Of a stretch of DNA of 64,000 bases, positions 31,584 through 45,500 are shown piece after piece (the first letter of the stretch is position 1; each line of letters begins with the position of its first letter). Under the pieces are notes generated by a model, which saw nothing but the letters and a program-made list of their open reading frames with translations, searched no databases and was not told the DNA's origin. The stretch is from Lycocorax pyrrhopterus obiensis. Lineage: Eukaryota; Chordata; Aves; Passeriformes; Paradisaeidae. Made by a program: the position numbers and the translations under genes. The stretch is from assembly GCA_014706295.1 (NCBI GenBank), contig JACSVZ010000002.1, positions 135,704,682-135,768,681 on the forward strand, in the 5' to 3' direction.

Positions 31584-34339
31584 GATCTGTCTTTTAAAAA
31601 TTAAGTTATTTTGCTTATTATTTGATATATTGAATATAAGATAGACCTACAGTCACTCTCTTTTCCAGAAGAAGCTGCCACTCAGACATGAGGGAAGAGC
31701 TTCACACCAACTAACTTCAGAGGACAAGTGCAGCCAGGGAATGAGCATAGACATACTGTATCACCATCTGGACTTGAAAATATCTCAGCTGACTGTAGAG
31801 GGAGCTGAAAGAGATGAAAATTTTAAATTATACATCTCACTTGGAAGCCAAAAATAAGTGTGATGCTCAGCATCATTAGCTATCATGCTACCTCATCATG
31901 TTTGGGCAAGACACGCTCATCATGCTAGAACATATATGATGACATTCCATAAAAAAGCAATTATGACTAGGCCAGGGTGCTAAATGTACTAATATGAAAC
32001 ATGAATGACAGTGTTACAAATATGGTTATATTTCGTAGTACAGTTCTGTAACACATTAATCTTTTATATGCTCAGTTTTTACAGAAATGACAGAAGTTTA
32101 ACGTGAAACAACTGCTCCTTTTAAGTTAACTTGAAATATAACACAGAAGTGAGTACAATTTTTACCTTTTCAGCTTAATCTAAAACTAAGCATTTTGATG
32201 TATCAAGTGATTGGGGGTTTGTTTATTTTGGGTTAGGTTTTCTTTATTCTTTTTCTTGTGGGGGTGGTGGTGTGAGACATCAGAATTAGGAATTCAAGAC
32301 TTTATACTCTTGTAAATAATTTTCATCTTAATTAAATTTTAACTAAATATGTGTTTCTATGGCCTGTGTGGTCTGCCTAAATATGTAGTAAAATACTAGC
32401 GAGTCATTGAGTATATATTTTCTTACTTCAAAAAAATGTTTATCTTTAGATTATATATGCAAAAGCAGAGTTTCGTACAGATGATTTATTTTCTTTCCTG
32501 AACCTCAAGTAAAGTCATGCAAGCTTATAAATATTCTTTGTCCTGTTGAAGTCAGCATTAAAGTTAAGTATACCTGAGTTTCTCTGCAGGAATGATGTTT
32601 TGGGAATTATCTTGAAATATCCTTTGTACTAGTGGTCCATTGCATTGACCTGAAGTGCCACTGACCTCACTGAGACTCAGGGAGATGCAGAGTTTCAGCT
32701 GCACCAAACTCATTACAGAGCTGTAGGGTAGGAACTCCCACTGTTTCCAAAAGCTCATGTTGCCATCAGTGGGGCCAGAACATTTTTCTCAAAGTACAGG
32801 CTATTCAAGGGAAAACAAACAAGAAAGTAAAGACTCTAAAACTTTATCTAAGGCTATGCTTCACCAACAAAAATATTTTTAAACAATTCTATATTTTAAA
32901 CAATCTGCATTGAAACTTATAACATTTGTATTCTAATTTTATTAGGCATGGTATGTCAGCATATTTTTAAAATGGAAAAAAATATCATACACTCAATATT
33001 GCCAGGGGTTTTGTCATTTTACTTAATTTGCAAAGCAAGTATGGTTGTAGATTACTTTTTGATTTTCTTTTGTGCTTCCACTACTTTTTAAAATCTGAAT
33101 TCAAAGTACCTTGGTTGCATATAAAAGGCATTTTTAATATTAATGTAATTCAATGATAATTTATTTTAAAGGTTAAATGTTACTGCTCACTGAATTCTTG
33201 GTAGGCTTCATGGGGTGGAACAAAACCCCACAGCATAAATTTAAAGAAAGATGAACTCTTATTTTGATCTGTACACCATTTTTCAATTTAATGCCATTGC
33301 ATTAAAGAAAACTGCAACACAAATCTTAAGGTGAGAGATATGATCCAACTAAAATTAGGACAATATTGTTCTTGTTCACTTGGTTTTCCTTAGTAGTAAT
33401 TAAATTACTATTTGATATTAACTTTGGAGAATTTTCTTGTATAAAATAATATTTTAGGTACCTTAGTAAGGATTTTCTCAATGGACATTATTTCAAACAT
33501 AGTTTGTCTAACCCTGTTCATGCAAAAATGTTTTAGATCCTCTTAGCTGCAAATAGATAGCTTGTGTGTATCTTGCCACCCTAATTATTTTTATTTTATT
33601 TTCTTTGCAAGCAGGAATTTTGGAACATATTACCATAGTGGTAAAAGATAAGTGAGATCCCACTACTAAAGTGGTGTTAATCACTGTCATACTGTCCAAT
33701 GAATTGTAACATTCAGATATTAAACTTTACAGTTTTAAATTCACTGGAAGGTTATATACACACAAGCAAAAAAAAAAAGCCATCCTTGGTCAGAAGAAAT
33801 GTATGTAGTGACAGTTCTTACCTGCTGGTGTTGTATGTTCCCAACAAAACTTCTGCTCCATAAAGAGCTTTACTTCTTCGTCTTTGCAGCACTTTAATTT
33901 GTCTTCTATGACTTCTGAGCAGGGTGTCCATTTTCAGTTACCTATCATATGTCTCACTCTTTTTCACAGGACTATATAGATAAATAATAAAAAATAGGTA
34001 GTAAAAGTAAGAGAAATATCTCACAATTATGAAATGCACAGAGCTTCCTCTTGGTGCTGATTAGCAAGAGAGTACCAAATCCTAAGAAGAAAAAGTGCTT
34101 ACTGGGGCTGTTGACAGTTCATTTTATAGTCATTTTATTGCCAGACAAAAGTATGTGTACAATTTTTTAAATGGAATAATCACGCTGTCATAACATCTGA
34201 CATACAATTGCAGACATTCTCACTGATTTTGCTTAATACCCTTCTATCCTCATATGGTCAATTTTAGGCAAAAGATTCATTCTATCTGCCAAAATAGGAA
34301 ATTTTCATTCATTTCCAAGACAGCAGAGTTGCTACTCTG

Positions 34340-35645
34340 GAATTCAGTAGAGCAAATTTTAAGCTATTGCTATTCAGGAAGTTATTTAACATGCTCTTGA
34401 GGTCTCAGGAGTCCACAAATCCTGGTCAATCTTTAAGAACCCCTTTAAAAGCACAGGAGCAGTCAATTTCATTGTGTCGTAAGTCAAACAAGAAGAGCTC
34501 AGGACCAACTTGGGAGGCCAGGAAAGTCCTTGTGAAGCTCAAGAGGAAGAAGAAACTATATGATCTCTGGAAGCAAAGGAAGCAAGGCTAGGCTTCACAG
34601 GAAGAGTACAGAGTTGCAGTTTATTTATGCAGGGAGAAGACAAGAAAGCCCAGTCTCAGTTAGGGTTGAGACTGACTAGTGTTGCCTGAGATAACAAGGG
34701 TTTTATTAAGTAAGTTTTTAGCAAGATGTGGTCTAAAGAAAATATTGGACCTATACTTGATATCATTCTATGATAAGGCCACACATGGACATAGCAGCGG
34801 ATGTAGTTTTTCTGGATTTTAGTAAGGCTTTTTAGTACTGTCCCTGGCAGCATCCTTCTAGTCAAGCTGTCCAGCTGTAGCATGAGCAGGTACATGGTGC
34901 ATTGGGTGAAGAAGCTAACTGAACAGCAGGGCTTAGGGTTGTAGTGAGTGGGGCTATATCTGGCTGGTGCCCAGTCACCAGTGGTGTTCCTCAGGAGCCG
35001 TTCTAGGGCCAGTTCTGTTCAATATTTTTATCAACTATCTGGATACAGGAGTTGAATGCACCATTAATAAGTTTTGCTGATAATACTAAACTGAGAGGTG
35101 CCATTGTCCGTCTTCAGGGACAACAGGACTTGAAGAAGGGTCTAGATAGTTTGGAGCATTGGGCTATGGTTAATGGGAATGAATTCCATGAAATTTGACA
35201 AGATCAAATGGTGGATTCTGAACCTAGGAGGCAGTAACACACCACAAGTATAAGGTGGGACATTGACTCAGAAGCAGCCCTGCAGAGAAGGATCTGATAG
35301 TGCTGGATCCAGGGCAGCAGGCTCAATAAAAGTCAGCAGTATGTCCTGGCAGCCCAGAGAGCAAACTGCATCCTGGAGTGTATCAAACACAGCATGACCA
35401 TCCGGTCAAAAAAGGTGATTAAACTGCTGTATTCAGTGTTGGTTCTGCCTCAGTTTGGAGTGAATCGGCTTTCCCTAGAGGTGGTCAGCCAAAAGCACCC
35501 AAGCCAGTGATTAAGAGGCATTTGAACAATACTCTTGATAGTATGCCTTAACCTTTTTTAAATCAGTCACGCAGCTGGATTAAATCTTCCAACTGAAAGT
35601 CCCTTCCAACTGGAAGGGTCTGGTCTATTCTATTCTAGTCTGCAT
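34340..35645 (+). mobile_element. CR1 LINE, 1.3-kb fragment with a large internal deletion
   Basis: On the plus strand the order is: the linker between endonuclease and reverse transcriptase (CAAATCCTGGTCAATCTTTAA, GGCCAGGAAAGTCCTTGTGA, to about 34760). It then jumps directly to GATGTAGTTTTTCTGGATTT (VVFLDFSKAF, about 34799-34830), so several hundred bases of the reverse-transcriptase N-terminal part are missing. It continues through AAGTTTTGCTGATAATACT (catalytic region), the thumb region and the 3' end CCCTTCCAACTGGAAGG...TCTATTCTATTCTAG. The terminus is the ATTCTATT type, so it belongs to a different subfamily from the copy at 27670. Another deletion occurs near 35460, where thumb sequence joins the last ORF2 block. 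Confidence 0.9.
34350..35480 (+). pseudogene. CR1 ORF2 remnant, heavily broken
   Basis: A 74-codon frame (34367-34591) preserves the linker segment before the reverse transcriptase (SGPTWEARKVLVKLKRKKKL then YDLWKQ). The palm motif 'FLDFSKAF' is readable near 34808-34830 but runs into a stop straight after it. The second catalytic motif region (about 35069-35090) reads FADNT in one frame, with one aspartate replaced by asparagine, and is preceded by a one-base insertion (AGTTTTGC). The product could not be active. Confidence 0.85.
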
Positions 35646-38600
35646 TTTTGTCTCCGCTCCAAATATGAACCAGGAAAATTTTATGGAGAGCTGATTAAAT
35701 TTTTCAAAAGATGCAAACTGCTCTTGATTCACAATTAGATTGCACATCCCACCCCTATCACTTGCATAAGATCAAACAAGAATGGGCGAGCAAGACAAGA
35801 CAGAGGTTGGACTCAATGATACTCAGACGTCCCAACTCTGCATATTCTCTGATACTAAGCTTCTTAATCCAACAGAAAACTAGTTTCAATTTTTTACTTT
35901 CAAAACAGGCAAAACTAACTCTCCAGATGTCACACCCTTTAGATAGTAGCAGGGGTGGCAATAAAGTTAGCAAGCAGCAGTAGGTAGAAGACAGAAAAAT
36001 GCCCTTTTCAGCAGCAGATTACACTAGAATAAATTCCATATGATGGCACTTCTCTCAAAAGACGCTTTTCAATCTAAAACTGAATTCTGTCACTCTTGGA
36101 TTCTAACATCATACTTGCAATGCTTTATACCTGAGTAAAGTTATCAGTCCCACCAACCATCAGGACTCATCTAGAACACGTCTGAACACATTGCCATCCT
36201 TTTCCAGTCCTTGTGGTGCGCTTCCTCATTTCATTTGTCAAATTCAAAATTCAGTATTATTATTTCAGTCTTAGCAGTCTGAAGATATAAGCAAGACAGA
36301 CACAGGGAAAAACACACAAGTTTGAGTATTCCTTCAGATAAGAAACAGTAGTAAAGGAGATTCTTTAGCATAGCTGTTTAACAAAGTAAGTAATAAATTT
36401 TGGTAGCAATAGTTATTAATTCAAGAAGCTACTGAAAATGTAGTGATTTCCCACTAAAATATTGGGTCTTTCAAAATCAACAAACATATAAATTTAACAA
36501 AATAGTAAATGTTCAAGATCATTATCCATAATCCCTTAGCAGTGTTATTTACAATCTTGCAATGAAATGAATATGAGCATTATCTACAGCATAGACAGCC
36601 AGGAGAACCAAAAACACAGACAGTATATTGAGCTTATTGCTGCCCTTCATACATGTTTCTATCTCATTACAAAATTACTGCCACATCATTGAGGAATCTG
36701 TAATACAGAATAAGGGGAATGTAAAATGGAACTTCAAATTTAGCGAATGTTACCAAACATTCTTAGATAACAGGCTGAAACTGTCTTTCACTAGCTTCCA
36801 AACTGATGGTTGTATCCCTGTCAAAATAACCCTCTGGAAACATCTTTACTTTTTCATTTTGTGGGACAAGGATATACATTCCAATATTAAGATTGGAATT
36901 CAATCTTACCCTGCATCTGACAGAACAGGATCTCATTTTAATTAGACACATCCGAACTGGCAGATGCAGGATTGATCAGGTTAAAAACAAAAAGCTGATG
37001 AACAGAATCCTGTTCATGAAAGATAAGTATACCTGAAATGTAGGTTGAAAGTTTTTATCCATCATCTCTCTTTTCTTATTTCAATTCTTCCTATACTACT
37101 CATGTGAGTGCAACAGAATGGAATCAAGCTTTGGTCTCCAGAGTCCTACCTGACAAAGGAAACAGTTTAGAAGGGGAACCATACACCTTTGAGCCCCTCT
37201 TAACTCATGTCAGCCTACCCAGACTGCCTGTATATTTCACTACTTCTTTAATCCTTGGCTTATTTAGGGAAGTGATTCCTTAACTCCAGCTTCTGACTTA
37301 TTCAATTCAGTTTTTTTCTTACAGAAATTGACCTGGTTAAGGCACTGTGTTTCTCCTTAGCACAAACATGGAACCTACCTGCACCTAGAAAAAAAGTTCA
37401 TCACTCTTCTAAAATTTCTAAGAGGACTGACTTCTTGTGTTAATGCCTTATTTGGAAAAATATTAATAATTACTACTTGGTTTATTTACATTTTTTGATT
37501 TTTAGTCTTGGGTTGTGATTTTTTTATTTTCTTTTTACTGAAAGAAAATGAGGTTATTTCTTTTCCTGACAGGAAATCTTGATTTCTTCTATGATACAAA
37601 GATGTTTCATGTGAAATGCATAATAGGCCCTTCACATAGACTTGAAATCTCTCTAAATCTACATAAGGTCACTCAGTGATGCTGAGAAAAAAATTCTGAC
37701 GATCTACTGACCTCCCTGAAAAATTTGTTGATATGCTCTTTTCTAAATTTTAAAAGTCATGAAGACAGGTACAGCATATTAATGTACTTTCCTAGAGACA
37801 AAATATTCACTCTTCAGTGGAGTAAAAAGCATAGAAGATAATATGCCCTCAGGAGATGTCACGTGCAGGCAAGCTACTCCCTGGATAGTCACATTATTCT
37901 GTCTCTGTCTCTCAGATTTCAGCAAAGTGTTCAGTTTTCCTCTAACAATTATTGTATTGAGCACTAATTCTGGCCACTGCCTAGCTGCTGGATAATCATC
38001 TCCTGAAGGTACACTGCACTGTCACCCCACAGCTGCTTGTTTTTTCGTTACTCAAATCTGTTTGTTAATCAGATACTAAGTGCAAGGCTGCAGCACGCAT
38101 GGTAGCAGAATTCTAAATACAGAGAAAAGAAACGCTTGCCCCCTTTTCTCCATGTTCTAGAAAACTAAATTCCTGAAATTTTTTTTGTATTTCTCAGCTG
38201 TCCTACACGCTCCTATCAGAACTCTATAAAGAAGTTTTCTCATTTATAAATTTTTATGCCTATGGCATGAACAAGAGTGTTAATATGATTTCTATCTAAA
38301 AGAGTAGTGTAATTGGAGGATTCTTCCTTTTCTGCAGCAATAATCCCACAGTGCACAGGACAAGGCAGCAGTTCAAAAAACATAACAAACGCATGCACTG
38401 TGGTTGAGCACATGCTTTGAGATAAATTTCCCTCATGTAGAAGTAATAATTCGAGAAGTAACGTGTTTTGGCAGTTATCTCAAATGCAATTGCATCAGAG
38501 CAGTTACACTGCAGCTTTTGCTTCAATGCATCTCAGTTTTAGATAAACCAATTTGTGTAGACATGCCCCAAGAGGTAACCATATGGTAAGTTTGTGAGGC

Positions 38601-41600
38601 TACATGAGCTACATAGTAGATGTCTCAAAAATTCAAGCCATTCTTCAAGTGACAGCTGTGTCTTTATTTTTAATTGTCATCATTACCTGCATCATCAAAT
38701 GCTCCAGGCTTCAGGTGCTTCTGCTTGATTCTATGCTGCTGTTTGATGTTATTTGTACATGTAGAATCACGTGTAAAGGAAGCTGAGGGACAAATAAATA
38801 TTTAATTTACATTAAGGAAGTTAAATACCTGTTAGTTTCTTATTATCCTATTAATGTTAGTGGCTTTGAAATAATGATCTTTGTTGCACACTGGTATTTT
38901 TTTATTTTTTTGTATCTATTACATGGACGTTAAACACTGGTGTCTGAAGGGCAATTTTTCAGTGAGAAATTGCTAATTAAGAAATGTTTGTTGACAGTTA
39001 TTGTTCAACACCTGACCTTATGCTTAAAGAAAAGCTGTAAGAACATCATGCTCAACTTTCAGCAGCAAATATATGGCTTCATATCACCTCCATTTTATTG
39101 AAGCAAAAAATAAAACGTAATTTAAAAAATGTCTGGCCTCTAAATCAACCACATTCCATGTGCCCAGTAGTTCTGAAAGACATTCTACACACACCATTTA
39201 AAACTCAGCATTCATTTCCTTGACTGGCAGCATCTCTTTTCAAATTCTCTGTGACGTATAAAAGCAAAAAGGATAGGATAAGAAATCAAGGGCTTTTATG
39301 CTTTGACCTTGATAAGAGTTACAGTATTCTCTGAAGCTTCAGAAACTGTAGTTATTACAAGTAACTCTATTTTTGGAAGAGTAAGTTGCAGAAGTTAAAA
39401 GGTAATTTTTAACTATGAAAGCAGTCTGAAAGAAACAGATAGATGTAATCACAAAATTATGGCAGAAGCACTCATGATAAACTTAAGACAGGGATTCCTG
39501 AACTTGTATTTCAATAAATGGGGGAACAAACTAAGAGTTTCTTCTTTGAATTTTCAGATATCCAATTCTCCTAATATCTCTAGGGTTTGAAAAAGATACT
39601 ATATCTTTTCAATTGTACAGTAATCCTAAATCTCAAACTATTTATCAGTGTGATTGTCAATATTAACTGGGAAGAAAATGAGGAGTTCTTGAGTTCTCCC
39701 ACCTTAATTTTTTTTTTAATTATTGTGTGTTTTTATTTTCCTTCTTCTCCAGACACTGTTTATTAGTCATTCTTAATAACAATATATAGAGATCTGATCT
39801 GATTACTCTTTCCATTTTCATTGGATTGCTGTTCTGAAATAAAAAAGAAAGTTTTTAATTCCCAGCTCAGATTGCCACTTGGATGCCACTTTTCCCTCTT
39901 CTGTAGCACAGATTTTGTAATATCCTAAAATTACCTTGGAGTTTTTGTAAACAGATTCCATTCTGAGATAGGATACCTCTGAGGCTCATAAGGTTTCTGC
40001 TGTCTTCCTTTAGCTTAGTGTGGTTTCTGGTGCTTTACCTACGTCTTTCACTTGTCTCCAGGGTACAGAGGAATTTTTATGCAACCAGAAAGGTGGCAGC
40101 ATCTATCCTGTGTATTTTGGAGAACATTCCTAACAAAATTCTTGGGTTTTATTTACTTGTAATGAAATAGACTAGATTTCATTGTCTGAGAGACTCCCTT
40201 GTAACCCTTTCTTCCCAAATTCCTTGTTTCTAATTGTGGAATAGACCAGTCTACTAATGGTAATGCAGAACACAGAAGCAGAGAACAAAAATGAACAGAA
40301 AAATTAAGAACACAGAGAAACAGAAACTAGATAGTGAAAAGTAATCTTAGGTATGTCAATGTTAAATCTCTCAGTCATTTATAAATTCATAGTGTTATTT
40401 ATGATGCAGACCAAAGCAAATCAAAATAGCTGACACATGAAGAATAACGCCTCAGAAATTAGGAAGAAAGCTTTAATTGAAGAGTTGCAATTTTTTTCTG
40501 TTTTATTTATTGTTGATATCCTAAAGTGTTTCATTTAACATATGCAAATAACCTTGTGGTAGAAAAGAGTTGATATGAACTGGTAGTTTTTCCTAGATAC
40601 TGATAATGTCATAGGTAGTTCATAGACCATTGCTTAGAAAACTGAATGATATATATGAGTGTTCTCATATATATCATGCATCAGTTGAGACCAAAAAAAT
40701 TATGTCTCCCTCTTGTTTTGAAGAGATGATGTGAAACATCAGTAGCACAAGATTAATGGGACTTGCAGACCATATCACATTGCTATTTTTTTTTTTTTTA
40801 AGTAAGATTCCTACCTCCTTCTGAAAATTTCAGGTATAATTCTACATGCAATTTCCTGAAAAATACTTTTTTCACAGAATAGGATAAAAATGCATCTAAA
40901 TGTCTTCAGAAATTAGCATTTCACAAAAGAGGAATAATGATAGAACATGTGACATTATTATTTTTTATTCTGTTTTAGCCTTCAATATTCAAATTGTATG
41001 CATACATAACTGATGCAAATTCAATAATGTAGGATTATGCAGACTTTTTCTGGGAAAAATAGTGTTTGTAGTAGATAGAAATCTCATGGGAAAAGGAAAT
41101 TTCATAGTTCTCTGAGTGCTGAATCATTGATTTTGACAACAAAATGTTGTGAGACACATTCACATGTGGACAATATGAAAATATATATTTACATATGAAG
41201 TTTAGTATTGTGTAAAACCCTGTCCTTGATCCTTGTAATAAAAACAATGACATACATTATAGCTATAAAATATGTATTCATAAATAACAATGCTGATGTA
41301 CCATGTTTTTGAACAGTGTCTGACAGAGACTATGGCTGATTTTCTACAGGCTGTCTTATTTCTTCCACTTCTCAAGTTGATGTTTCAGGTCTGGAAAAAT
41401 TATGGAAAATTTACCACTTTCTGTTGTCTAATAATTTCCTGTTATTAATGAATGAAAACAAGAGTAAAGTGAAATTATGAACAAGCTAAGATGCAACCTC
41501 AGATTCGCTATCCCACAGACAGATGATGCTGTTTCTCATTTGTAAGTTACTCTGGTGGGCCGTAACACAGCTTTCCACTTATTTCAGATGCCATACACAT

Positions 41601-42048
41601 ACATATACACGTGTACACAGATTATTTCTTAGGACCCCAGGGGGACTATATCAGATGCAGAAGAGACCTTTAATCAAATGCTATATCATGTGACCAATTC
41701 ATCACAGAAAAGACTATCTCTGATTTTGGACATCACTATTTTTAACACTAGGAACACTTTCTGTAGAAAACATGCAAAGATCTCATATGAAATACTGTCT
41801 TCTATTATCTCAATAAATTTTTATATACAACTTTCATAGAGACTTTCATGAAAATTCAATTCCTGTCTTGAAATAAATAATCAAGTAGAGTTGCAATAAA
41901 AACTGAACTACTGGGAAAACTTCTATTTGAGGTCAATGCCTCTTAGAAGCCTGAAAATCTTCAGAACATGAAGGAGGTATTCAAGATTCACTTAAATTAG
42001 CATAATCCCTAATCACAAATTGTTAGACAGTTTTTTTATCATAAAATA
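35646..42048. other. Long unique AT-rich region, no gene seen
   Basis: 6.4 kb without a recognised transposon. The most distinctive item is a near-perfect hairpin at 40641-40685 (listed separately). The 105-codon frame at 36628-36945 overlaps a 62-codon frame on the other strand and shows no motif. Two further frames near 38296-38786 (60-76 codons) are likewise unconvincing. Confidence 0.5.
40641..40685. repeat. Strong inverted repeat / hairpin, 14-bp perfect arms
   Basis: ATGATATATATGAG (40646-40659) and CTCATATATATCAT (40664-40677) are exact reverse complements separated by the 4-base loop TGTT. If GCA (40678-40680) bulges out, a further 5 bp pair (ACTGA 40641-40645 with TCAGT 40681-40685), giving 19 paired bases. 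No AT microsatellite surrounds it. Confidence 0.9.
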
Positions 42049-42557
42049 ATAGAATCATTTAAGTTGGAAAAGAGATTGTATAGTTCAACCATTGACCCAG
42101 CACTGTCAAGTCTACCACTGAGCCATGTCCCTGAGTACCACATTGACATGACTTAAATACCTCCAGATATGGTGAATTCCCTGGACAGCCTGTTCCAATG
42201 CTGAACAATCTTTTCCGTGAAAATAAATTTTTCCTAATACCAAATCTAAATATTCCCTGGAGCAAATTGAGGCAATTTCCTCTTGTCACATCACTTATTA
42301 CTTGAGAGAAGTATCTGACCCCCACCTCGCCACAACCTCCTTTGTAGAGAGTGATAAGGTGTCCCCTGAGCCTCCTCCAGACTAAAAAATTCCTGCTCCC
42401 TTGGCTGCTCCTCATAAGACTTGTGCTCCAGACATTTTACCGGCTTCATTGCCCCTCTCTGGACACTCTTCAGCATCTAAATATGAGAGGCCCAAAACTG
42501 AAGCCAGTCCTTGAGATGCAGTCTCACCAGGGTCAAGTACAAGGAGATAATCACAAA
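42049..42557 (-). mobile_element. CR1 LINE, 3' fragment
   Basis: The plus strand shows the inverted tail: AATAGAATCATTTAAGTTGG, TAGTTCAACCATTGACCCAGC, the small block about CACTGAGCCATGTCCCTGAG, then the inverted ORF2 C-terminus (GACCCCCACCTCGCCACAAC, GCCCCTCTCTGGACACTCTTC, CTCACCAGGGTCAAGTAC). The antisense frames at 42059-42476 contain fragments such as SYEEQPREQEFFSLEEA-type and ITLYKGGCGEVG, decayed forms of CR1 ORF2 C-terminal motifs split over two frames. It belongs to the same broad subfamily as the copy at 868. Confidence 0.92.
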
Positions 42558-45500
42558 TAAGACATTCTTTATAAAATTATTTTCTATAAAATTGAATGTA
42601 TTTGGAACCAGTGGTGAATATGAGGATTTAACAAGTTCTTTTCATTTGGAGAATGTAGTGCAATAACTTGGGTTAAACCCAGCCATCCCTGATGTAGGAT
42701 TGGGATTCTGGTCAATTCAAGGATATTACCTTTTCTCCAAATTTTCCTAGTGGTTTTTTCCACAGATAAAACAAGCTATGGCACAGACTATCTTGAGAAC
42801 TGACATTAGTTATAAGAAAGGAATAGCAGCCAGCTGTCACACCATATTAGATCAGATTTGTGCCTCTACTCCCTCTGGGAAATGTTCTGAATCATAATTA
42901 GTACATAATCGGTTTGTGGTTTTAATTGAGTAAAAGCCAGGTAGCCAAGTATCACAAAGAAAAATGTTTTTGTTCTTGGCCTTTAAAAAAACAAAAAATT
43001 GAGAACAGTGATCAAACTGGCCTTTTGTCTGTTAAATGAAAGCCACCTGTTGCTTACAAAACATCTAACTTTTTTTTCAGGCTCATTCAATGTGGTATTT
43101 AACTACATCTTTCAGAAAGTTGTAATTATAGAAACAGTTCTTTCCCTCAAGAACTGTCAGTAACATCATAAAAGGAAATAGAAGCAGACACTAAGTATTT
43201 AATTATGCTATTTTTTTCAAGAATGAAAGGAAAATACAGGGTTTTGCTACTATTTTGAAAAGTTAAATCAGTAACTGGAATGGAGAATTGCATTAGGTGT
43301 CCAAAAGAGTGTAAGGGAATTATAATGAGTCTATTCTACATTATAGTCAATATATATTTACTCACTTGCCATTTAAATTATACATTAAGAAAGAAAAGGA
43401 TTATATGCTCCTAATGTAAAGCCTAAATTAGTTAAGAACTCTTAAATTGAATATATTCTGATCAAAAAAGAGGAATTTCAGGAGGACATTGCATATCTGG
43501 AACATTATGAATTGAGTGTGAACAGTGACTCTTTTATTGCCTAGATTAATGTCATTTTTTTAAAATCTCAGAACCTATGATCGGAAGCAAAATAGTATAA
43601 TAGACACTAAATATTTTAGTGTTTTCCCAAGAGACTTATTAATTTTCAATATTGCAAAAATACCAGTAGGTGTCTCTATTGCTCCATTATTTCCAGAGGT
43701 TAAAAAAACATAAACCCAAACCAAAAGTGACAAAAAAACCCCAACAACAACAATAACAAACCACACCCCACAGCAACCACCACCACTGTCCTGCCTGGCC
43801 ACAACATAGCCTGCAGCATTTCATGTCTGGAAGGGACACATGAAGTGTACAGAGAAAAGCAGATGATACCATGGCTCTTCTATCTTACTTTTTTCCTATG
43901 AGAAGTAAAGGGTTTACTTAATGTTATGTCATTTTTATTACAGTATTATTACCATTGCCATTTGGATTATAAATATGAAGTATTTCAGTTGGGCTTGTTT
44001 TCCTGGAATTTCTTATTCTTTGTTTTCTAAGAAGAAGTTTGGACCGCATGATGGCTTGTGTACCAAAGCCACATCTGGTGACATCCCTCTTCAGGGTCAT
44101 ACTCATCTCCAAGCCCTCCTGTTTGGTTTTCACTCAGCAGATTGTCAGCATTTATATTTTTCATTTTTAAAGATTAAGCTTTCATAAAATTCTCTGAACA
44201 TCTAAAGGGCTTATGACTTAAGAGTACTCATAATTACTGAATCTTTACACTACCTCTACAAAAACTTTTTTCACATTAGTGCCAGAAAATAAGGAGTTGC
44301 TGGAATGATGAGGGCACATCTCTTCTGAAGAAATTCTGTTCCAGGAATGGACAAGAAGTGGCACTCAGTACCATCATAGTGTCAAGAAATGTATCATCAC
44401 TTTCAAGGAAATGAAAAAAAAGAACTAATAAAGGTGAATAAAATGGAACACAGTTGCTTTGTTCTAAATAAGCATGGTTGAAAGTTCTGATGTAGCTGGT
44501 CAGAGCACAATAATGCAGTTTTTCTACATTTTTTCTCAGCTTCTTTTAGACCAGGTATCTCCCCTGAAAACCTAAAATACTGTTAGAAACTACAGGGGAA
44601 AGGAGAACAACAACAACAAAAAAAAAAAAACCCAAAAAAACCAAACTTATATTGGGGGAAAAAAAGGTTAAGTGTGCCTTGATACAGCATGAAACTTCAA
44701 GAGGCAGTTTAAAAATAATCCAAAAACCCTACTGAGGCTCAGGGCAGCACTGTACTTTTACCTTCCCTTTATTCTGTACATCTGCTTTTGTCTACCTAGA
44801 AGTAGTATGCTTGAATAGAAAGCAGAGGCACCCCAGATAGTATTCATGCTTTAATATTGCATTTCTAATTTTCTCTAAGAAAACAGAGATATTATATATA
44901 TTAGTTAAATATATGGGTTCTTGTTAAATATTTGCATTGGTGCTTGGGAATACCATTGAACTCAAAGGGCATTTAGAATCAGGGAATATTTCAGTATAAG
45001 GTCTGCATACAGTTACTGTCTCCAACACTTCATCATTAATATGGCACAGTGAAAGCAAAACAATCAGCAGTGATAAAAGACAAAGAGTACAAAGAACAAA
45101 ATATAACTTAATCTCTCTCTCACATAAAATCACACTCACAAATCATCACCTTAAACTACTGTAAATGTAAGAATATAGTCATATTGGTTTTTTATTGCTC
45201 AGTCCATGAAATGAAAGTCAATTTTTTCAAATTTAGCCTAATTATCACTTTCTACAAAAATATTTTTACTAGAATTATACAAAAGAATCTTATTTCCGTA
45301 ACAAGTGGGAATACACTATGTTTTAAACATAATTAAAAAACCATATATTATGTTTTAAAGCAGGTGAATGTAAGTCTTTCTTAATATTTCAAAGAGTGTC
45401 AGGCAGGATGACTCTTTTCAGATTGTGGTAAAAAAAAGTAGTTAAGACATGGAAGCTTTCAAATAAGCATTCAAGACTTTGGAGCCCTATGAAACTATAA

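Larger units (their letters stand above)
29027..34339. other. Long unique AT-rich region, no gene seen
   Basis: It contains an A-rich simple region at 29220-29330 and an AAT repeat at 31566-31583 (listed separately). Open frames (29709-29927 minus, 31305-31565 plus, 32564-32758 minus, 33508-33699 minus) are 63-86 codons and motif-free. No transposon is recognised. Confidence 0.5.

Noticed and set aside
36628..36945. 105-codon plus-strand frame
   Set aside because: AT-rich, no motif, overlapped by an open frame on the opposite strand; consistent with chance.
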